Source: Tissierella simiarum
GTDB taxonomy: Bacteria > Bacillota > Clostridia > Tissierellales > Tissierellaceae
Length of the DNA stretch: 64,000 bases
Assembly: GCF_018917865.1 (NCBI RefSeq)
Contig: NZ_JAHLPM010000012.1
Location: 78,308-142,307 of the forward strand
Direction: 5' to 3'
Of the stretch, positions 43,679 to 52,671 are shown piece after piece. The stretch's first letter is position 1. Every line of letters begins with the position of its first letter. The position numbers were made by a program, and so were the translations under genes. The notes under the pieces were generated by a model. It did no database searches and was not told the DNA's origin. It saw nothing but the letters and a program-made list of their open reading frames with translations.

Positions 43679-44050
43679 TTATAGCTTAGATACATCCTTT
43701 ATTTTATATAAAGGATTACAGAGAAAGAAACTATCACCTTTTTTATAATAGAGTTTGTTTCAACTTAGTTATTATATAGAGATTAACTCATAGTTTATAA
43801 AAAATTAAAAGAGAATATCTCCTTAATTCATATAATTTTATCAACAACTTATTAAAACATAGATAATATATAAAAGTATAAGTGTTTAACTTAAAACTTA
43901 CTTACATAATGGGAGCTATAGCATATCAGCCACACATAAATGGTAATATCAGAGTTGTTTTTTAAGGTATTTTTGATAAAAACAAGTCTGGCATAAATAT
44001 AAGAATATGCAAAATAGAGATTACCTATGTTAGATGAGGAGGGATATATT
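43679..44050. other. gap with one hairpin
   Basis: ATCCTTT...AAAGGAT (43694-43716) may terminate the hydrolase gene. The remainder up to the next ribosome binding site is AT-rich without a named feature. Confidence 0.4.
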
Positions 44051-44604
44051 ATGAAACGAGTAGCAGTGTTATTATATCCAGAGTTTAGTAACTATGAAAT
44101 GAGTGTAGCATTATCAATTATGGGACAAGCAGAAAAACCTTTCGATGTTTTTGGTTTGACATCAGAACCCATTAAAAGTGAAGAAAATATCTATGTTATC
44201 CCACAAATGACATTAGAACAATTGCAGATTGAAAATTACGATGGTCTATTACTTACAGGTTCTATGAATCCAGGATTTTTTTAGAAGACGACCGATATTT
44301 AAATTTTGTCAAAGCATTTGATTCGCCAGAAATGATTATTGGAAGTATATCTAGCTCTACAGCTATGTTGGCTAGGTTAGGTATGTTAAAAGGAAGAAAA
44401 TATATGAGTGGTATTCCAGAAGAATATCTTGAGGAATTAGGATTTGAAAAGGAGAATTGGATAAATGATCGAAATGTAGTACGAGATGGCAATATTATAA
44501 CTGCTATGGGATTTGGATTTATTGAATTTGGGATAGAATTCGGCAGAGCTTTAAACCTTAATTTCCATCCTGGATGGTATGGGGTGGATAGAAAGCCTGA
44601 ATAA
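44051..44604 (+). pseudogene. DJ-1/PfpI-type glutamine amidotransferase-like gene with a frameshift
   Basis: Two frames give one class-I-amidotransferase-like protein of ~185 residues: KRVAVLLYPEFSNYEMSVAL to NYDGLLLTGSMNPGFF, then LEDDRYLNFVKAF to GWYGVDRKPE. The break is in a run of seven T (about 44277-44283), where dropping one T restores the frame. The nucleophile elbow reads GSISSSTAMLA, with Ser where DJ-1/PfpI enzymes have Cys. The first start is ATG 44051 after GAGGAGGG. It may be a pseudogene, a sequencing error or a phase-variable tract. Confidence 0.7.
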
Positions 44605-44701
44605 ATTTAAATATAATCTTATGATTCAAAACGTAAACATAGATCAAAAGATAAACCTATAATAGGACACTACTGAAAATTGTACTGACGGAGGAAAATT
44701 C

Positions 44702-45601
44702 ATGAATGAGAATATTGATAATTTACTACAGGATTATTCTATTGGAAACATATTAATGATAGAGCCAATAAATAAGGGTAATACTTCAAATGCAATTTAT
44801 ATTTTATCAGATAAGGGTAAATGGATTTTACGCAAACTAAAAAATAAGAATCAAGGGGTTTCTGAATATACCATATCAAATATCTTAGCTAATGATAGTA
44901 TTTGTCCAAGAATAATAACAACTAAGTCTAATGAAGGATATAGTTATTATGCAGGAAACTACTATAATTTACAAGAGTATATTCAATCTCAACCTATAAA
45001 TGATGATATAGAGACATTCGAGAAACTTGGAAAATCTTTAGGAATTCTACATAATACTTTAAAAATTGATATAGATTTAATTGAACAGGAAGATAGATTT
45101 AGTTTAGAAAATCTATGGAATCAAACTAAAAGTAAATGGAAAGATGTTCAAAATTATTTAAATTATTTTTCCTTTAATATAAATAATCTTGAAAGTTTGA
45201 TCGATGAAATGATTTTATGTCAGAATATAAAAAATGTATTCATACATGGAGATTTAGGCAAATGGAACTTAATCTATAATTCGGAAAAAATATATGTTAT
45301 TGACTTCGGAGAAGTAAGAAAAGGAGATAGTCATTTAGATATTGCAGCTGCTTTAACATCTATGGTTAACTTTGATTTAGGTAAAGAATTTGTTTGTGAG
45401 TGCTTATCTGTTTTTTATGAAACTTATGTAAATTATATGAAAGATTTTCAGTGGGATGATCTTCAGAGAAATATTCAATTATGGACATTAAGAGGAATAC
45501 TTGCAACACTACTTTATTCTAATAACGAAAAAACTTCTATCGAAAGAGTAAGAAAGATGATAGACTTAAAGTTAAGTTTTGATGAGATTATCTTAATATA
45601 A
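44702..45601 (+). CDS. APH-fold phosphotransferase
   Basis: 299 residues. Brenner loop VFIHGDLGKWNLI and metal-binding VIDFGEVRKGDSHLD mark an APH/homoserine-kinase-like enzyme. The N-lobe has NKGNTSNAIYIL and WILRKLKN. GGAGG precedes the ATG. Its stop codon is about 40 bp upstream of the leader peptide of the next gene. Substrate unknown. Confidence 0.85.
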   Translation: MNENIDNLLQDYSIGNILMIEPINKGNTSNAIYILSDKGKWILRKLKNKNQGVSEYTISNILANDSICPRIITTKSNEGYSYYAGNYYNLQEYIQSQPINDDIETFEKLGKSLGILHNTLKIDIDLIEQEDRFSLENLWNQTKSKWKDVQNYLNYFSFNINNLESLIDEMILCQNIKNVFIHGDLGKWNLIYNSEKIYVIDFGEVRKGDSHLDIAAALTSMVNFDLGKEFVCECLSVFYETYVNYMKDFQWDDLQRNIQLWTLRGILATLLYSNNEKTSIERVRKMIDLKLSFDEIILI

Positions 45602-45641
45602 AACTAAATATTTGAATATTCTTTGAAAGGAGGTGTCCTTT

Positions 45642-45686
45642 GTGAAAGGGATAAAACGAATTAACTTCTCGGTGCAGTTAATATAA
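45642..45686 (+). CDS. leader peptide, 14 residues (GTG start)
   Basis: GTG 45642 behind a very strong GAAAGGAGGTG opens a frame encoding MKGIKRINFSVQLI and TAA at 45684. Its last codons (VQLI) form the 5' arm of the hairpin that follows. A strong ribosome binding site on a tiny peptide just upstream of a methyltransferase gene and inside a hairpin set is the architecture of antibiotic-responsive leader peptides (ermK, ermC, vmlR type). Confidence 0.7.
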   Translation: MKGIKRINFSVQLI

Positions 45687-45746
45687 TCTGATAGCAGATT
45701 GTACCGAGATTATAAAATTTGTTATCAGTTAACTGCACTGCTTTTC
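45667..45746 (+). promoter_or_regulatory. ribosome-mediated attenuator with alternative hairpins
   Basis: Two mutually exclusive pairings are possible. Hairpin 1 is TCTCGGT (45667-45673)/ACCGAGA (45703-45709) with inner AATCT/AGATT. Hairpin 2 is GTGCAGTTAA (45672-45681)/TTAACTGCAC (45729-45738), extended by CTGATA/TATCAG and followed by TGCTTTT, a plausible terminator. A ribosome stalled on the leader peptide would cover the 5' arms and let transcription continue into the methyltransferase gene. Confidence 0.65.
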
Positions 45747-45777
45747 ATCAAAATAATTTATGAAAAGGAGTATGGTT

Positions 45778-46542
45778 ATGGATTATAAAAAATTAAAAGA
45801 ATACTGGTTAGCAGAAGAAAAAAAGAGTTTTCAAGGTTGGAATTTTTCATATATTAGTAATAGAAAATCAGAGGAACCTTTACCTTGGGATTATGATAAG
45901 ATTATTCGTCAATATTTAAAAGCAGATTCTGTCTTATTAGATATGGGAACTGGTGGTGGAGAGTATTTGTTGTCTCTTGAACACCCTTATCAAAATACAT
46001 TTGCTACAGAAGCTTATCCTCCCAATGTTGAGCTATGTAAAAACACATTAATTCCACTTGGCATTGATGTTAGACAAGTCTTTAATGATCATGATCTACC
46101 TTATGAAAACTATATGTTTGACATCATAATAAACAGACATGAGTCTTTTGACATCAATGAAGTTTACCGATTGTTGAAACCAAATGGTTTGTTTATTACA
46201 CAACAAGTTGGTGGATTAAATAACAAAGAAATATCAAAGTTTTTAATAGATGATTTTAAAGAAATTACTAGTAGTGATCATAATTTGGCCAATAATATAG
46301 AGTTAATTCAAAATAGAGGATTCACTATTTTAAAAGCAGAAGAATACTTTCCAAAGTTGAAATTTTTTGATGTAGGAGCTTTGGTTTATTTTGCAAAAAT
46401 TATTGAGTGGGAATTTCCTAACTTTACTGTAGATAGCTGCTATGAAAAATTATGTGAATTACATTCAATAATTGAAGAACAAGGATTTATTGAAAGTAGA
46501 GAGCATAGATTTATCATTGTTGCTCAGAAACTTAGTATATAG
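45778..46542 (+). CDS. class I SAM-dependent methyltransferase under attenuator control
   Basis: 254 residues with SAM motif I VLLDMGTGGGEYLL, TEAYPPNVE as acidic loop and FDIIINRHESFD, then EVYRLLKPNGLF. It starts at ATG 45778, seven bases after AAAAGGAG. The leader peptide and hairpins upstream suggest induction by a ribosome-targeting drug, so an rRNA or antibiotic methyltransferase is possible; the family itself includes many unrelated enzymes. A GC-rich hairpin follows the stop. Confidence 0.75.
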   Translation: MDYKKLKEYWLAEEKKSFQGWNFSYISNRKSEEPLPWDYDKIIRQYLKADSVLLDMGTGGGEYLLSLEHPYQNTFATEAYPPNVELCKNTLIPLGIDVRQVFNDHDLPYENYMFDIIINRHESFDINEVYRLLKPNGLFITQQVGGLNNKEISKFLIDDFKEITSSDHNLANNIELIQNRGFTILKAEEYFPKLKFFDVGALVYFAKIIEWEFPNFTVDSCYEKLCELHSIIEEQGFIESREHRFIIVAQKLSI

Positions 46543-46583
46543 TATAAGTTTGTATATTAAATAAAGAAGGCTTTATATGATTT

Positions 46584-46627
46584 AAGGGCCTGGTGTCTTG
46601 TTGGATTTTTAAGTCACTAGGCTCCTT
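46584..46627 (+). terminator. terminator-like hairpin
   Basis: AAGGGCCTGGTG and CACTAGGCTCCTT pair around a TTGGATTTTTAAG loop about 40 bp after the methyltransferase stop. The tail TATATTATA is T-poor, so it may be a weak terminator. Confidence 0.5.
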
Positions 46628-46990
46628 ATATTATATAATAGGAATGTATCGAAGTTCTGACTTTTCAAATCTAGGCCAGTGGAAAAGCAACTATATTCTA
46701 GAAAGTAGAAGAAGATTAGAAAATGGAATTCCAATTGTAGACGAAATATACTAATAGTCTATATAGAGAACAATATCTTGTTGTTCGATTGGAGTAGCTA
46801 GTTATTAGGATAAGTATAACTAAAACTTTTATTGAGCGAGAAGTTTTGATAGAGCTATTATATATGCACAAGTTGAGGTATTATAGTAAATATCAATATC
46901 GAGATTATCCTCTGGAATTTTGTTTTAAAAAATGAGATTATACTAAAAAGATCAAATAAGTTAGAAGTTATTTTATGGAGGTGATGAGAA
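46628..46990 (+). other. gap with a short coding remnant
   Basis: At 46676-46754 a frame reads GQWKSNYILESRRRLENGIP followed by IVDEIY and TAA, which looks like the end of a former protein, but I cannot name the family. The rest holds nothing recognisable. Confidence 0.3.
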
Positions 46991-47923
46991 CTGAGTGTTA
47001 CAAATACAAGAATACTTATTGTAGGAGCAGGTGTAATAGGCAGCATATATGCTGTAAACTTCTCAAGAGCTGGCTATGACGTAACTATGTTTGCTCGTTC
47101 AAAAAGACTAGCTGAACTTCAGAAAAATGGTCTCGTTTTTTATAATGCTAAAACTGAGAAGATAGAGAATGCCAATGTCAAAATAATTGATACCATTTTT
47201 AATGATGATGCTTTCGACTATATCTTTGTTACGGTTAGATATGAGCAGATTGAATCGGCACTTCTAGATATAAAAGATAATTGTAGTCAGAATATAGTTA
47301 CTATGGTTAATAATCCTTTTGGATATGATAAGTGGGAAGAAATCGTAGGAAAAGGAAGAATCATACCTGCCTTTCCTGGAGCTGGCGGAAAAATTGAAAA
47401 CGATATATTATACTATAAATTAACGACAAGACTCATTCAATCTACTACGTTTGGAGAATTGTCAGGTGAGCGAAGCTCTAGAATAATGCAATTATATAAT
47501 GTTTTAAAATCAAGTGGCTTTTCTGCTAGTATCTGCGATAACATGGATGCATGGCAAAAATCACATCTTGCTATGGTGATACCTATGGCAAATGCAATAT
47601 ATTTTGATGGCGGAAATAATTATACAACAGCTCAAAATAGAGAGGCAATACAAAATATGTCTTTATCACTAAGAGAAAACTTTGAGTTTCTAAAAAATGT
47701 CGGTATTAAGATTACTCCAATAAAGTTAAATGTTTTTAGGTTATGTCCCATATGGATTTTGAATTCCATATTTAAAATGATATACAATACTAAATTTGCT
47801 GAAACACTTATTAGTAATCATGCTAAAAATGCTAGCCAAGAGATGTATTTACTTAGTAATGATTTTGCAGAGTTAGCTCAGAAGAATGGGGCTGCTTTAA
47901 AATATTTATATCTAAAAGAATAA
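46991..47923 (+). CDS. ketopantoate reductase-like protein with probable CTG start
   Basis: About 310 residues of the ApbA/PanE family. NTRILIVGAGVIGSIYAVNF is the N-terminal dinucleotide-binding GxGxxG region, followed by PGAGGKIEND and a helical C-terminal domain with HLAMVIPMANAI. The frame upstream of Asn in NTRIL has only CTG 46991 before a stop, and that CTG sits five bases after a perfect GGAGGTGAT. So either CTG is used or an ATG was recently lost. An ATG 96 bp downstream would remove the cofactor site. Confidence 0.7.
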   Translation: MSVTNTRILIVGAGVIGSIYAVNFSRAGYDVTMFARSKRLAELQKNGLVFYNAKTEKIENANVKIIDTIFNDDAFDYIFVTVRYEQIESALLDIKDNCSQNIVTMVNNPFGYDKWEEIVGKGRIIPAFPGAGGKIENDILYYKLTTRLIQSTTFGELSGERSSRIMQLYNVLKSSGFSASICDNMDAWQKSHLAMVIPMANAIYFDGGNNYTTAQNREAIQNMSLSLRENFEFLKNVGIKITPIKLNVFRLCPIWILNSIFKMIYNTKFAETLISNHAKNASQEMYLLSNDFAELAQKNGAALKYLYLKE

Positions 47924-48139
47924 CAGAATATCCGAAACTCAAATAGCTAGGTATTCTTCTGGTGGCTGTAATCTATATTGCAATTCCTTTGTTTATAAAA
48001 AGTATATGTAGGAAGTTGAAAAAATGGTATATTGTTGATAATAATATAAAAAGATTGTTTGATATACGATGGGATAGATGTTAATGTTCTTGAGAAAATA
48101 TAAAAATAATGCTTAGACAAGCTATTAAGGAGGGGAGTT

Positions 48140-48676
48140 ATGAAAAAAATTCATAGTAATTTATATAATGGAATAGTTTCATTACCATCTTTTCCGGTTG
48201 TTTTTGTAACTGTAGGTGGAAATATTATGGTAGCTGGAGCATTTCACTTTTACTCATTTAATCCTCCATCTGTAATGGTAGGAATTAAACCTGAGAAGTA
48301 TACTTATGAATTAATAACTTCGAAAAAAGAATTTGGTATAAATATCCCAACTAAAGAACAATTGGATAAGGTACATATTTGTGGCACAGTTTCAAGGAGA
48401 AATGAAGATAAGTATAAAAAGGCATGTTTAACACCTCGGAAAGGGAATAAGATTAATAGCTATATAATTGAAGAATGTCCAGTTAATCTTGAATGCCAGG
48501 TTGTTCATCAAATAGAGTATGAAGGTAGTCATAAGTGGTTTATTGGTGAGATAAGGGAAGTTCATATAGATGAAGAGTACATTCGTGATGATGCATTAAT
48601 GTTTTGGCTTGGACAATTTAGAACAGTTGGAGAGCTTGTTGAAGGTGTAAGTAATAAAGAGTTGTTGAAAAGATAG
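48140..48676 (+). CDS. flavin reductase-like FMN-binding protein
   Basis: A 178-residue split-barrel flavoprotein of the flavin reductase-like family: FPVVFVTVGGNIMVAGAFHF, PPSVMVGIKPEKYT, KKEFGINIPTKEQLDKVHIC and VHQIEYEGSHKWFIGEI. It should bind FMN and reduce flavin or act as an oxygenase partner. AAGGAGGGG precedes the ATG. No flavin-using partner is adjacent, although the nitroreductase fusion at 49485 is two genes away. Confidence 0.85.
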   Translation: MKKIHSNLYNGIVSLPSFPVVFVTVGGNIMVAGAFHFYSFNPPSVMVGIKPEKYTYELITSKKEFGINIPTKEQLDKVHICGTVSRRNEDKYKKACLTPRKGNKINSYIIEECPVNLECQVVHQIEYEGSHKWFIGEIREVHIDEEYIRDDALMFWLGQFRTVGELVEGVSNKELLKR

Positions 48677-48770
48677 ATGTTTACATCTAAATTATTACTA
48701 TCTATATACCTTGCAGGATTAGATTTTACTACATATTAGACAATAAATCATTTGTGAAGGGGGAACTATA

Positions 48771-49304
48771 ATGCCAGAATCAACCAAAGTGGTTGAGGTA
48801 CTGCCGTATGATGATAACTGGAAACAAGAATTTGAGAAGATCAGGGACATGCTGAAAAGCTATATAGGAGATTTAATAGTAAGAATAGAACATGTAGGGA
48901 GTACATCTGTAGAAGGATTATCTGCTAAACCTATAATAGATGTAGATGTGGTAATAGAAAGTTATGATGTTCTACCACAGATCATTGAAAAATTGGAGTT
49001 AGAAGGCTACATATATGAGGGGAATTTAGGAATAGAAGGAAGAGAAGCATTTAGAAGAAAATATGATGATGGAATGATGAAATACCATCTATATGTTTGT
49101 CCGAAAGATGGAAAAGGATATTTAGAACACATAGCTTTTAGAGATTATCTGAGGAATAATGAAGATGCAAGAAAAGAGTATAGCCGTTTAAAAAAACAAC
49201 TAGCAATAGAGTATAGATATGACATAGATAATTACTGTGATAAAAAGACAGACTTTATACGAAATATTTTAACTAAGACGCTATATAAAGACGACATAAA
49301 GTAA
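48771..49304 (+). CDS. GrpB family protein (UPF0157)
   Basis: 177 residues of the GrpB/UPF0157 family, related to the nucleotidyltransferase fold. VEVLPYDDNWKQEFEKI, RIEHVGSTSVEGLSAKPIID and YHLYVCPKDGKGYLEHIAFR are the family signatures. Function uncertain; often found next to acetyltransferases and kinases in accessory regions. GAAGGGGGAAC precedes the ATG. Confidence 0.85.
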   Translation: MPESTKVVEVLPYDDNWKQEFEKIRDMLKSYIGDLIVRIEHVGSTSVEGLSAKPIIDVDVVIESYDVLPQIIEKLELEGYIYEGNLGIEGREAFRRKYDDGMMKYHLYVCPKDGKGYLEHIAFRDYLRNNEDARKEYSRLKKQLAIEYRYDIDNYCDKKTDFIRNILTKTLYKDDIK

Positions 49305-49484
49305 GATAAACTAAACAATTTTAATGCTAGAAGAATTTTTCATCTACTGTATTAGATAACATATAGATTATCGAAATCTTCTTATGCCTTAAATACATAG
49401 ATAATTCTGACATATGTTATATGAAAATTTTAGTAGAGAGTCTTCGAGGTCATAAGAGTTTATATACTAGAGAGGAGTTTTTAT

Positions 49485-50339
49485 ATGAGACAAAGTTTTG
49501 AGGCAATTATTAAATCAGATCGAATAACTTACATAGATATTCCATTTAATGCATCACAAGTATTTAATAAGAAAGGTAAAATACAGGTAAAAGGAGAAAT
49601 AAATGGTCATCCTTATAGAAAGCCTCTACTTTCAAGAGGTGGTGGAGTTTATATATTAACTCTAAATAAAGCTTATTTGAAAACCGTAAATATAAAAGAA
49701 GGAGATAAAGTTTTTATATCTATGGACTTAGATGATAATTTATTACATGCTAATCTTGATCCAAAGAATCATGAAGATATTATTAAATACCATGAAAGTA
49801 TTAAACAAAAAAAAGAATTAGGTGAAACTTTTAATGTACTTGAAGCAATTTTTACTCGTAGAAGTATACGTAAATTTACTGGAGAAGTAATCAAAGATAC
49901 AGAATTAGAAACTATAATAAAAGCTGGATGTTATGCACCATCAGCAGAAAACAAACAACCTTGGCACTACCTTATAGTAAGAGATAAAGCAACACTTGAA
50001 AATATCTCCAAATCCCATGCTCGTGCTAAAATGATAACTCAGGCTGGATGTGGAATAATCGTATGTGGAGATAAAGAAAAGCAACCACAAGTAGGTTTTC
50101 TTATTGAAGATTGTTCTGCTGCAATAGAAAATATGTTGCTTGCTGCCCATGGACTTGGTTTAGGTGCTGTTTGGTGTGGCTTATATCCAGCAACACAGCT
50201 AATGCGACCTATAAAGAATCTATTTAAATTACCATCACAAATTCTACCCATTGGTCTAGTAGTCATTGGTTATATAAATGAAAGTAAGGACATTGTTTAT
50301 AGGTATGATGAATCCAAGGTACATTTTGAAAGGTGGTAA
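49485..50339 (+). CDS. DUF1905-nitroreductase fusion
   Basis: 284 residues. Residues 1-85 are a DUF1905 barrel (IDIPFNASQVFNKKGKIQVK, GGGVYILTLNKA), and from about 120 a nitroreductase domain begins: AIFTRRSIRKFTGEVIKDTE, CYAPSAENKQPWHYLIV, and GLGAVWCGLYP. The nitroreductase would bind FMN and reduce a nitro or quinone substrate. DUF1905 is also fused to a peptidase-like domain at 10636, so the barrel may be a shared accessory module. AGAGGAG precedes the ATG. Confidence 0.8.
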   Translation: MRQSFEAIIKSDRITYIDIPFNASQVFNKKGKIQVKGEINGHPYRKPLLSRGGGVYILTLNKAYLKTVNIKEGDKVFISMDLDDNLLHANLDPKNHEDIIKYHESIKQKKELGETFNVLEAIFTRRSIRKFTGEVIKDTELETIIKAGCYAPSAENKQPWHYLIVRDKATLENISKSHARAKMITQAGCGIIVCGDKEKQPQVGFLIEDCSAAIENMLLAAHGLGLGAVWCGLYPATQLMRPIKNLFKLPSQILPIGLVVIGYINESKDIVYRYDESKVHFERW

Positions 50340-50493
50340 TTATTTCAGAAAGCGTTGTTTATAACATTTTCTATAACATAGATAATTATGAATATATTAA
50401 GAATAGCTTATTATTTACGTTGTAAAGCTTTATAATATCACCAGTAATCTTATGTAACAAATTTACTTAAAAGTTAGTATTAAGGAGGAAGTA

Positions 50494-50988
50494 ATGATAG
50501 ACAGAATTTATATACAAAAATTTGCCTCAGATGAAAACTTTGAAGATTATTTTAGTTTAGTTGGTAATGAAAAAGTAATGGCAATGGTTACGGAAAGAGC
50601 AATTCCTTTAGATGAAGCAAGAAGTGACTTTAGATTATTGTTAGACAAGAATAAAAAATATCAAGATTTTGGAAACTTTAAGGTTTTAGAAAAAGCCACA
50701 AACAACTTTATCGGATTAGCAAAATTAGAAATAAATGAGAATGACTCTAGTGAAGCTGAACTTGGGTATCTATTACTCCCTGAATTTTGGAGGAAAGGAT
50801 ATGGAAATGAAATTGCAAAGCTATTATTAAACAAGGCTGAAGAATCAAAAAACTTACATCGAATTATTGCAATAATAGATCCTAAAAATATAGCATCAAA
50901 AAAAATATTATTAAAGAACGGTTTTATTTCAGAAAAGATATGTGAAATTGATGGTTTACCAGGTGAGATACTTAGGAAAAACATATAA
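50494..50988 (+). CDS. GNAT family N-acetyltransferase
   Basis: 164 residues of the RimJ/RimL-like GNAT group: AELGYLLLPEFWRKGYGNEI contains the acetyl-CoA loop, and IIDPKNIASKKILLKNGFIS is the typical helix-strand end. Acceptor unknown. AAGGAGGAAG precedes the ATG. Confidence 0.85.
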   Translation: MIDRIYIQKFASDENFEDYFSLVGNEKVMAMVTERAIPLDEARSDFRLLLDKNKKYQDFGNFKVLEKATNNFIGLAKLEINENDSSEAELGYLLLPEFWRKGYGNEIAKLLLNKAEESKNLHRIIAIIDPKNIASKKILLKNGFISEKICEIDGLPGEILRKNI

Positions 50989-51155
50989 AAATTACTACTA
51001 ACAAAGTTTTGGCAAAAGCGGGGGGATGACAATTCGTTTTATATTTTATCCTAAAGTTAGAATTGTTGCTACTGCTGGGCTATAAAAAATCTTCGTATTC
51101 ATTAAATCACATATATTTTAGAGAAAATTTATAGTATAAAGGGGATGGTGAGAGC

Positions 51156-51875
51156 ATGGATTTCTATAGGGCGAGAAAAGATGATTTTAAATATGTAAAG
51201 TATAAGAAAAGTTTAATTCATAATACTGCAACAATTGCAAGTGAAGGTCAGAATATTATTGGAGTACTAGAATACGAAATAAAGAATATGGAAGAGGCTG
51301 AAATTATAAATTTTAATATATTTGAATCATGTAGAGAAGATTTAATATTCAAAGGATTAATTGACGAAATAGATTATTGGAATCCATATTTAAAAAGAAT
51401 TATATACAATGAAGATAATAATATAATAAACAGTAATGTATTAATAAATGCAGGATTTATAAAAAGCTCTACATGGATATTATCTATGAATAATAATATT
51501 AAAGTTTTTAAGATTGATATAGAAGAAATAACTCCTGGACAATTAATAGTTGATGAGACTAAGGTAAACAGAGTAAATTCTTGGATTAAGATACCTGAAG
51601 ATATAGTTATAACATGTGTGAAAATAGAAGATAAGATAGTTTGCATAGATGGTTATTCTAGATTAATAGCAGCATATAATAAGGGGTTTAAATATGTCTT
51701 TGCTTATCTTGAAACGAATGATGATAATATACAATTTTATAGGACATGTATGAAATGGTGTGAAGAGCAAAAGATTTTTAAAATTAAGGATTTAGCTAAT
51801 AGAACGGTAACGCCAGAAGAACATGAAAAACTTTGGATTAATAGATGTCAAGCATATTTAAATGAACATAAATAA
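51156..51875 (+). CDS. GNAT-like domain fused to a ParB/sulfiredoxin-like domain
   Basis: 239 residues. The first ~115 have a GNAT-like pattern (YRARKDDFKYVKYKKSLI, NVLINAGFIKSSTWILSM) without a clear acetyl-CoA loop. From about 120, FKIDIEEITPGQLIVDETKV, then IVCIDGYSRLIAAYNKGFKY, is the pattern of ParB/Srx-like domains (I..I.P.Q, then DGxxR..A), where the DG-R motif binds nucleotide. The combination is uncommon. GGGGATGGTGAG precedes the ATG. Role unknown. Confidence 0.6.
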   Translation: MDFYRARKDDFKYVKYKKSLIHNTATIASEGQNIIGVLEYEIKNMEEAEIINFNIFESCREDLIFKGLIDEIDYWNPYLKRIIYNEDNNIINSNVLINAGFIKSSTWILSMNNNIKVFKIDIEEITPGQLIVDETKVNRVNSWIKIPEDIVITCVKIEDKIVCIDGYSRLIAAYNKGFKYVFAYLETNDDNIQFYRTCMKWCEEQKIFKIKDLANRTVTPEEHEKLWINRCQAYLNEHK

Positions 51876-51932
51876 CAATGTAACATAATTTTTTATAAAT
51901 GATTTTCTTTGAAGAATTTAGGAGGAATATGA

Positions 51933-52514
51933 TTGATAATTAGAGAATATAGAGATACTGACAATTTACAATGGGTAAGGTGTAGAGTTTTATCATTTTT
52001 AGATAGTGCATATTTCGATAATGTGCTGAGAGAAAAAGAACATTATGAGAATCCGTCAATAGAATTAGTTGCCGAAGATGATGGAAAAATAGTAGGCTTA
52101 ATTGATCTGGAATATGAGAAGAAAAAAGGAACTGTTTGTTCTAATAGAAATGGGCTTGGAGGAATGATCTGGCATTTAGCCGTCTTACCAGAATATAGGG
52201 GTAAGGGAGTAGCGGCTATGCTTCTAGATAAAGTAAAAGAAAAGGCAAGAGAGGTTGGACTAGAAAGGCTTGAAGCATGGACAAGAGATGATAAATGGGT
52301 AAATGAATGGTATAAAAAAAGAGGATTTAAGTGTATTGAATCATATTTACACGTTTATGCAGAAGGAAATGAATGTGATATTATAACAGACTCTAAGATT
52401 GAAAAGTTACATATATATTCATGTTTTTCTCATTATGTTGGAGAAGACAAAGATGAGATCAAAAGAAGATTTAAAAGAGTACATGAATGTAATTTATATG
52501 AATTAGTACTTTAA
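51933..52514 (+). CDS. GNAT family N-acetyltransferase
   Basis: 193 residues from TTG 51933, seven bases after AGGAGG. WHLAVLPEYRGKGVAAMLLD holds the acetyl-CoA loop RGKGVA, and EAWTRDDKWVNEWYKKRGFK is the C-terminal part. It belongs to a Firmicute GNAT group of unknown acceptor, longer than the usual ~150 residues by a C-terminal segment. It ends about 40 bp before the second leader peptide. Confidence 0.85.
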   Translation: MIIREYRDTDNLQWVRCRVLSFLDSAYFDNVLREKEHYENPSIELVAEDDGKIVGLIDLEYEKKKGTVCSNRNGLGGMIWHLAVLPEYRGKGVAAMLLDKVKEKAREVGLERLEAWTRDDKWVNEWYKKRGFKCIESYLHVYAEGNECDIITDSKIEKLHIYSCFSHYVGEDKDEIKRRFKRVHECNLYELVL

Positions 52515-52555
52515 AGTTAATTTATAAAATATTAATCTTGAAAGGGGTGAGCGAC

Positions 52556-52597
52556 ATGAAAAGTCGAGTAATACGAAATAAGGTGATGATTATTTAA
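52556..52597 (+). CDS. leader peptide, 13 residues
   Basis: ATG 52556 after AAAGGGGTGA encodes MKSRVIRNKVMII and stops at 52595-52597. Four bases later a perfect 12-bp inverted repeat begins. Position, length and basic hydrophobic composition parallel the leader at 45642, though the two peptides are not alike in sequence. Confidence 0.6.
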   Translation: MKSRVIRNKVMII

Positions 52598-52600
52598 GTT

Positions 52601-52671
52601 GAAGCAGTAAAAAAGGTTTATGTTCAGTTAATATGACAGACTGAGATTAGATGATGTTATTTTACTGCTTC
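52601..52671 (+). promoter_or_regulatory. attenuator-type hairpin upstream of an APH gene
   Basis: GAAGCAGTAAAA (52601-52612) and TTTTACTGCTTC (52660-52671) are exact reverse complements, with CAGT...ACTG (52625-52643) as an inner or competing stem. No T-run follows the right arm, so control may act by RNA folding rather than intrinsic termination. The ribosome finishing the leader peptide would overlap the left arm. Confidence 0.55.
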
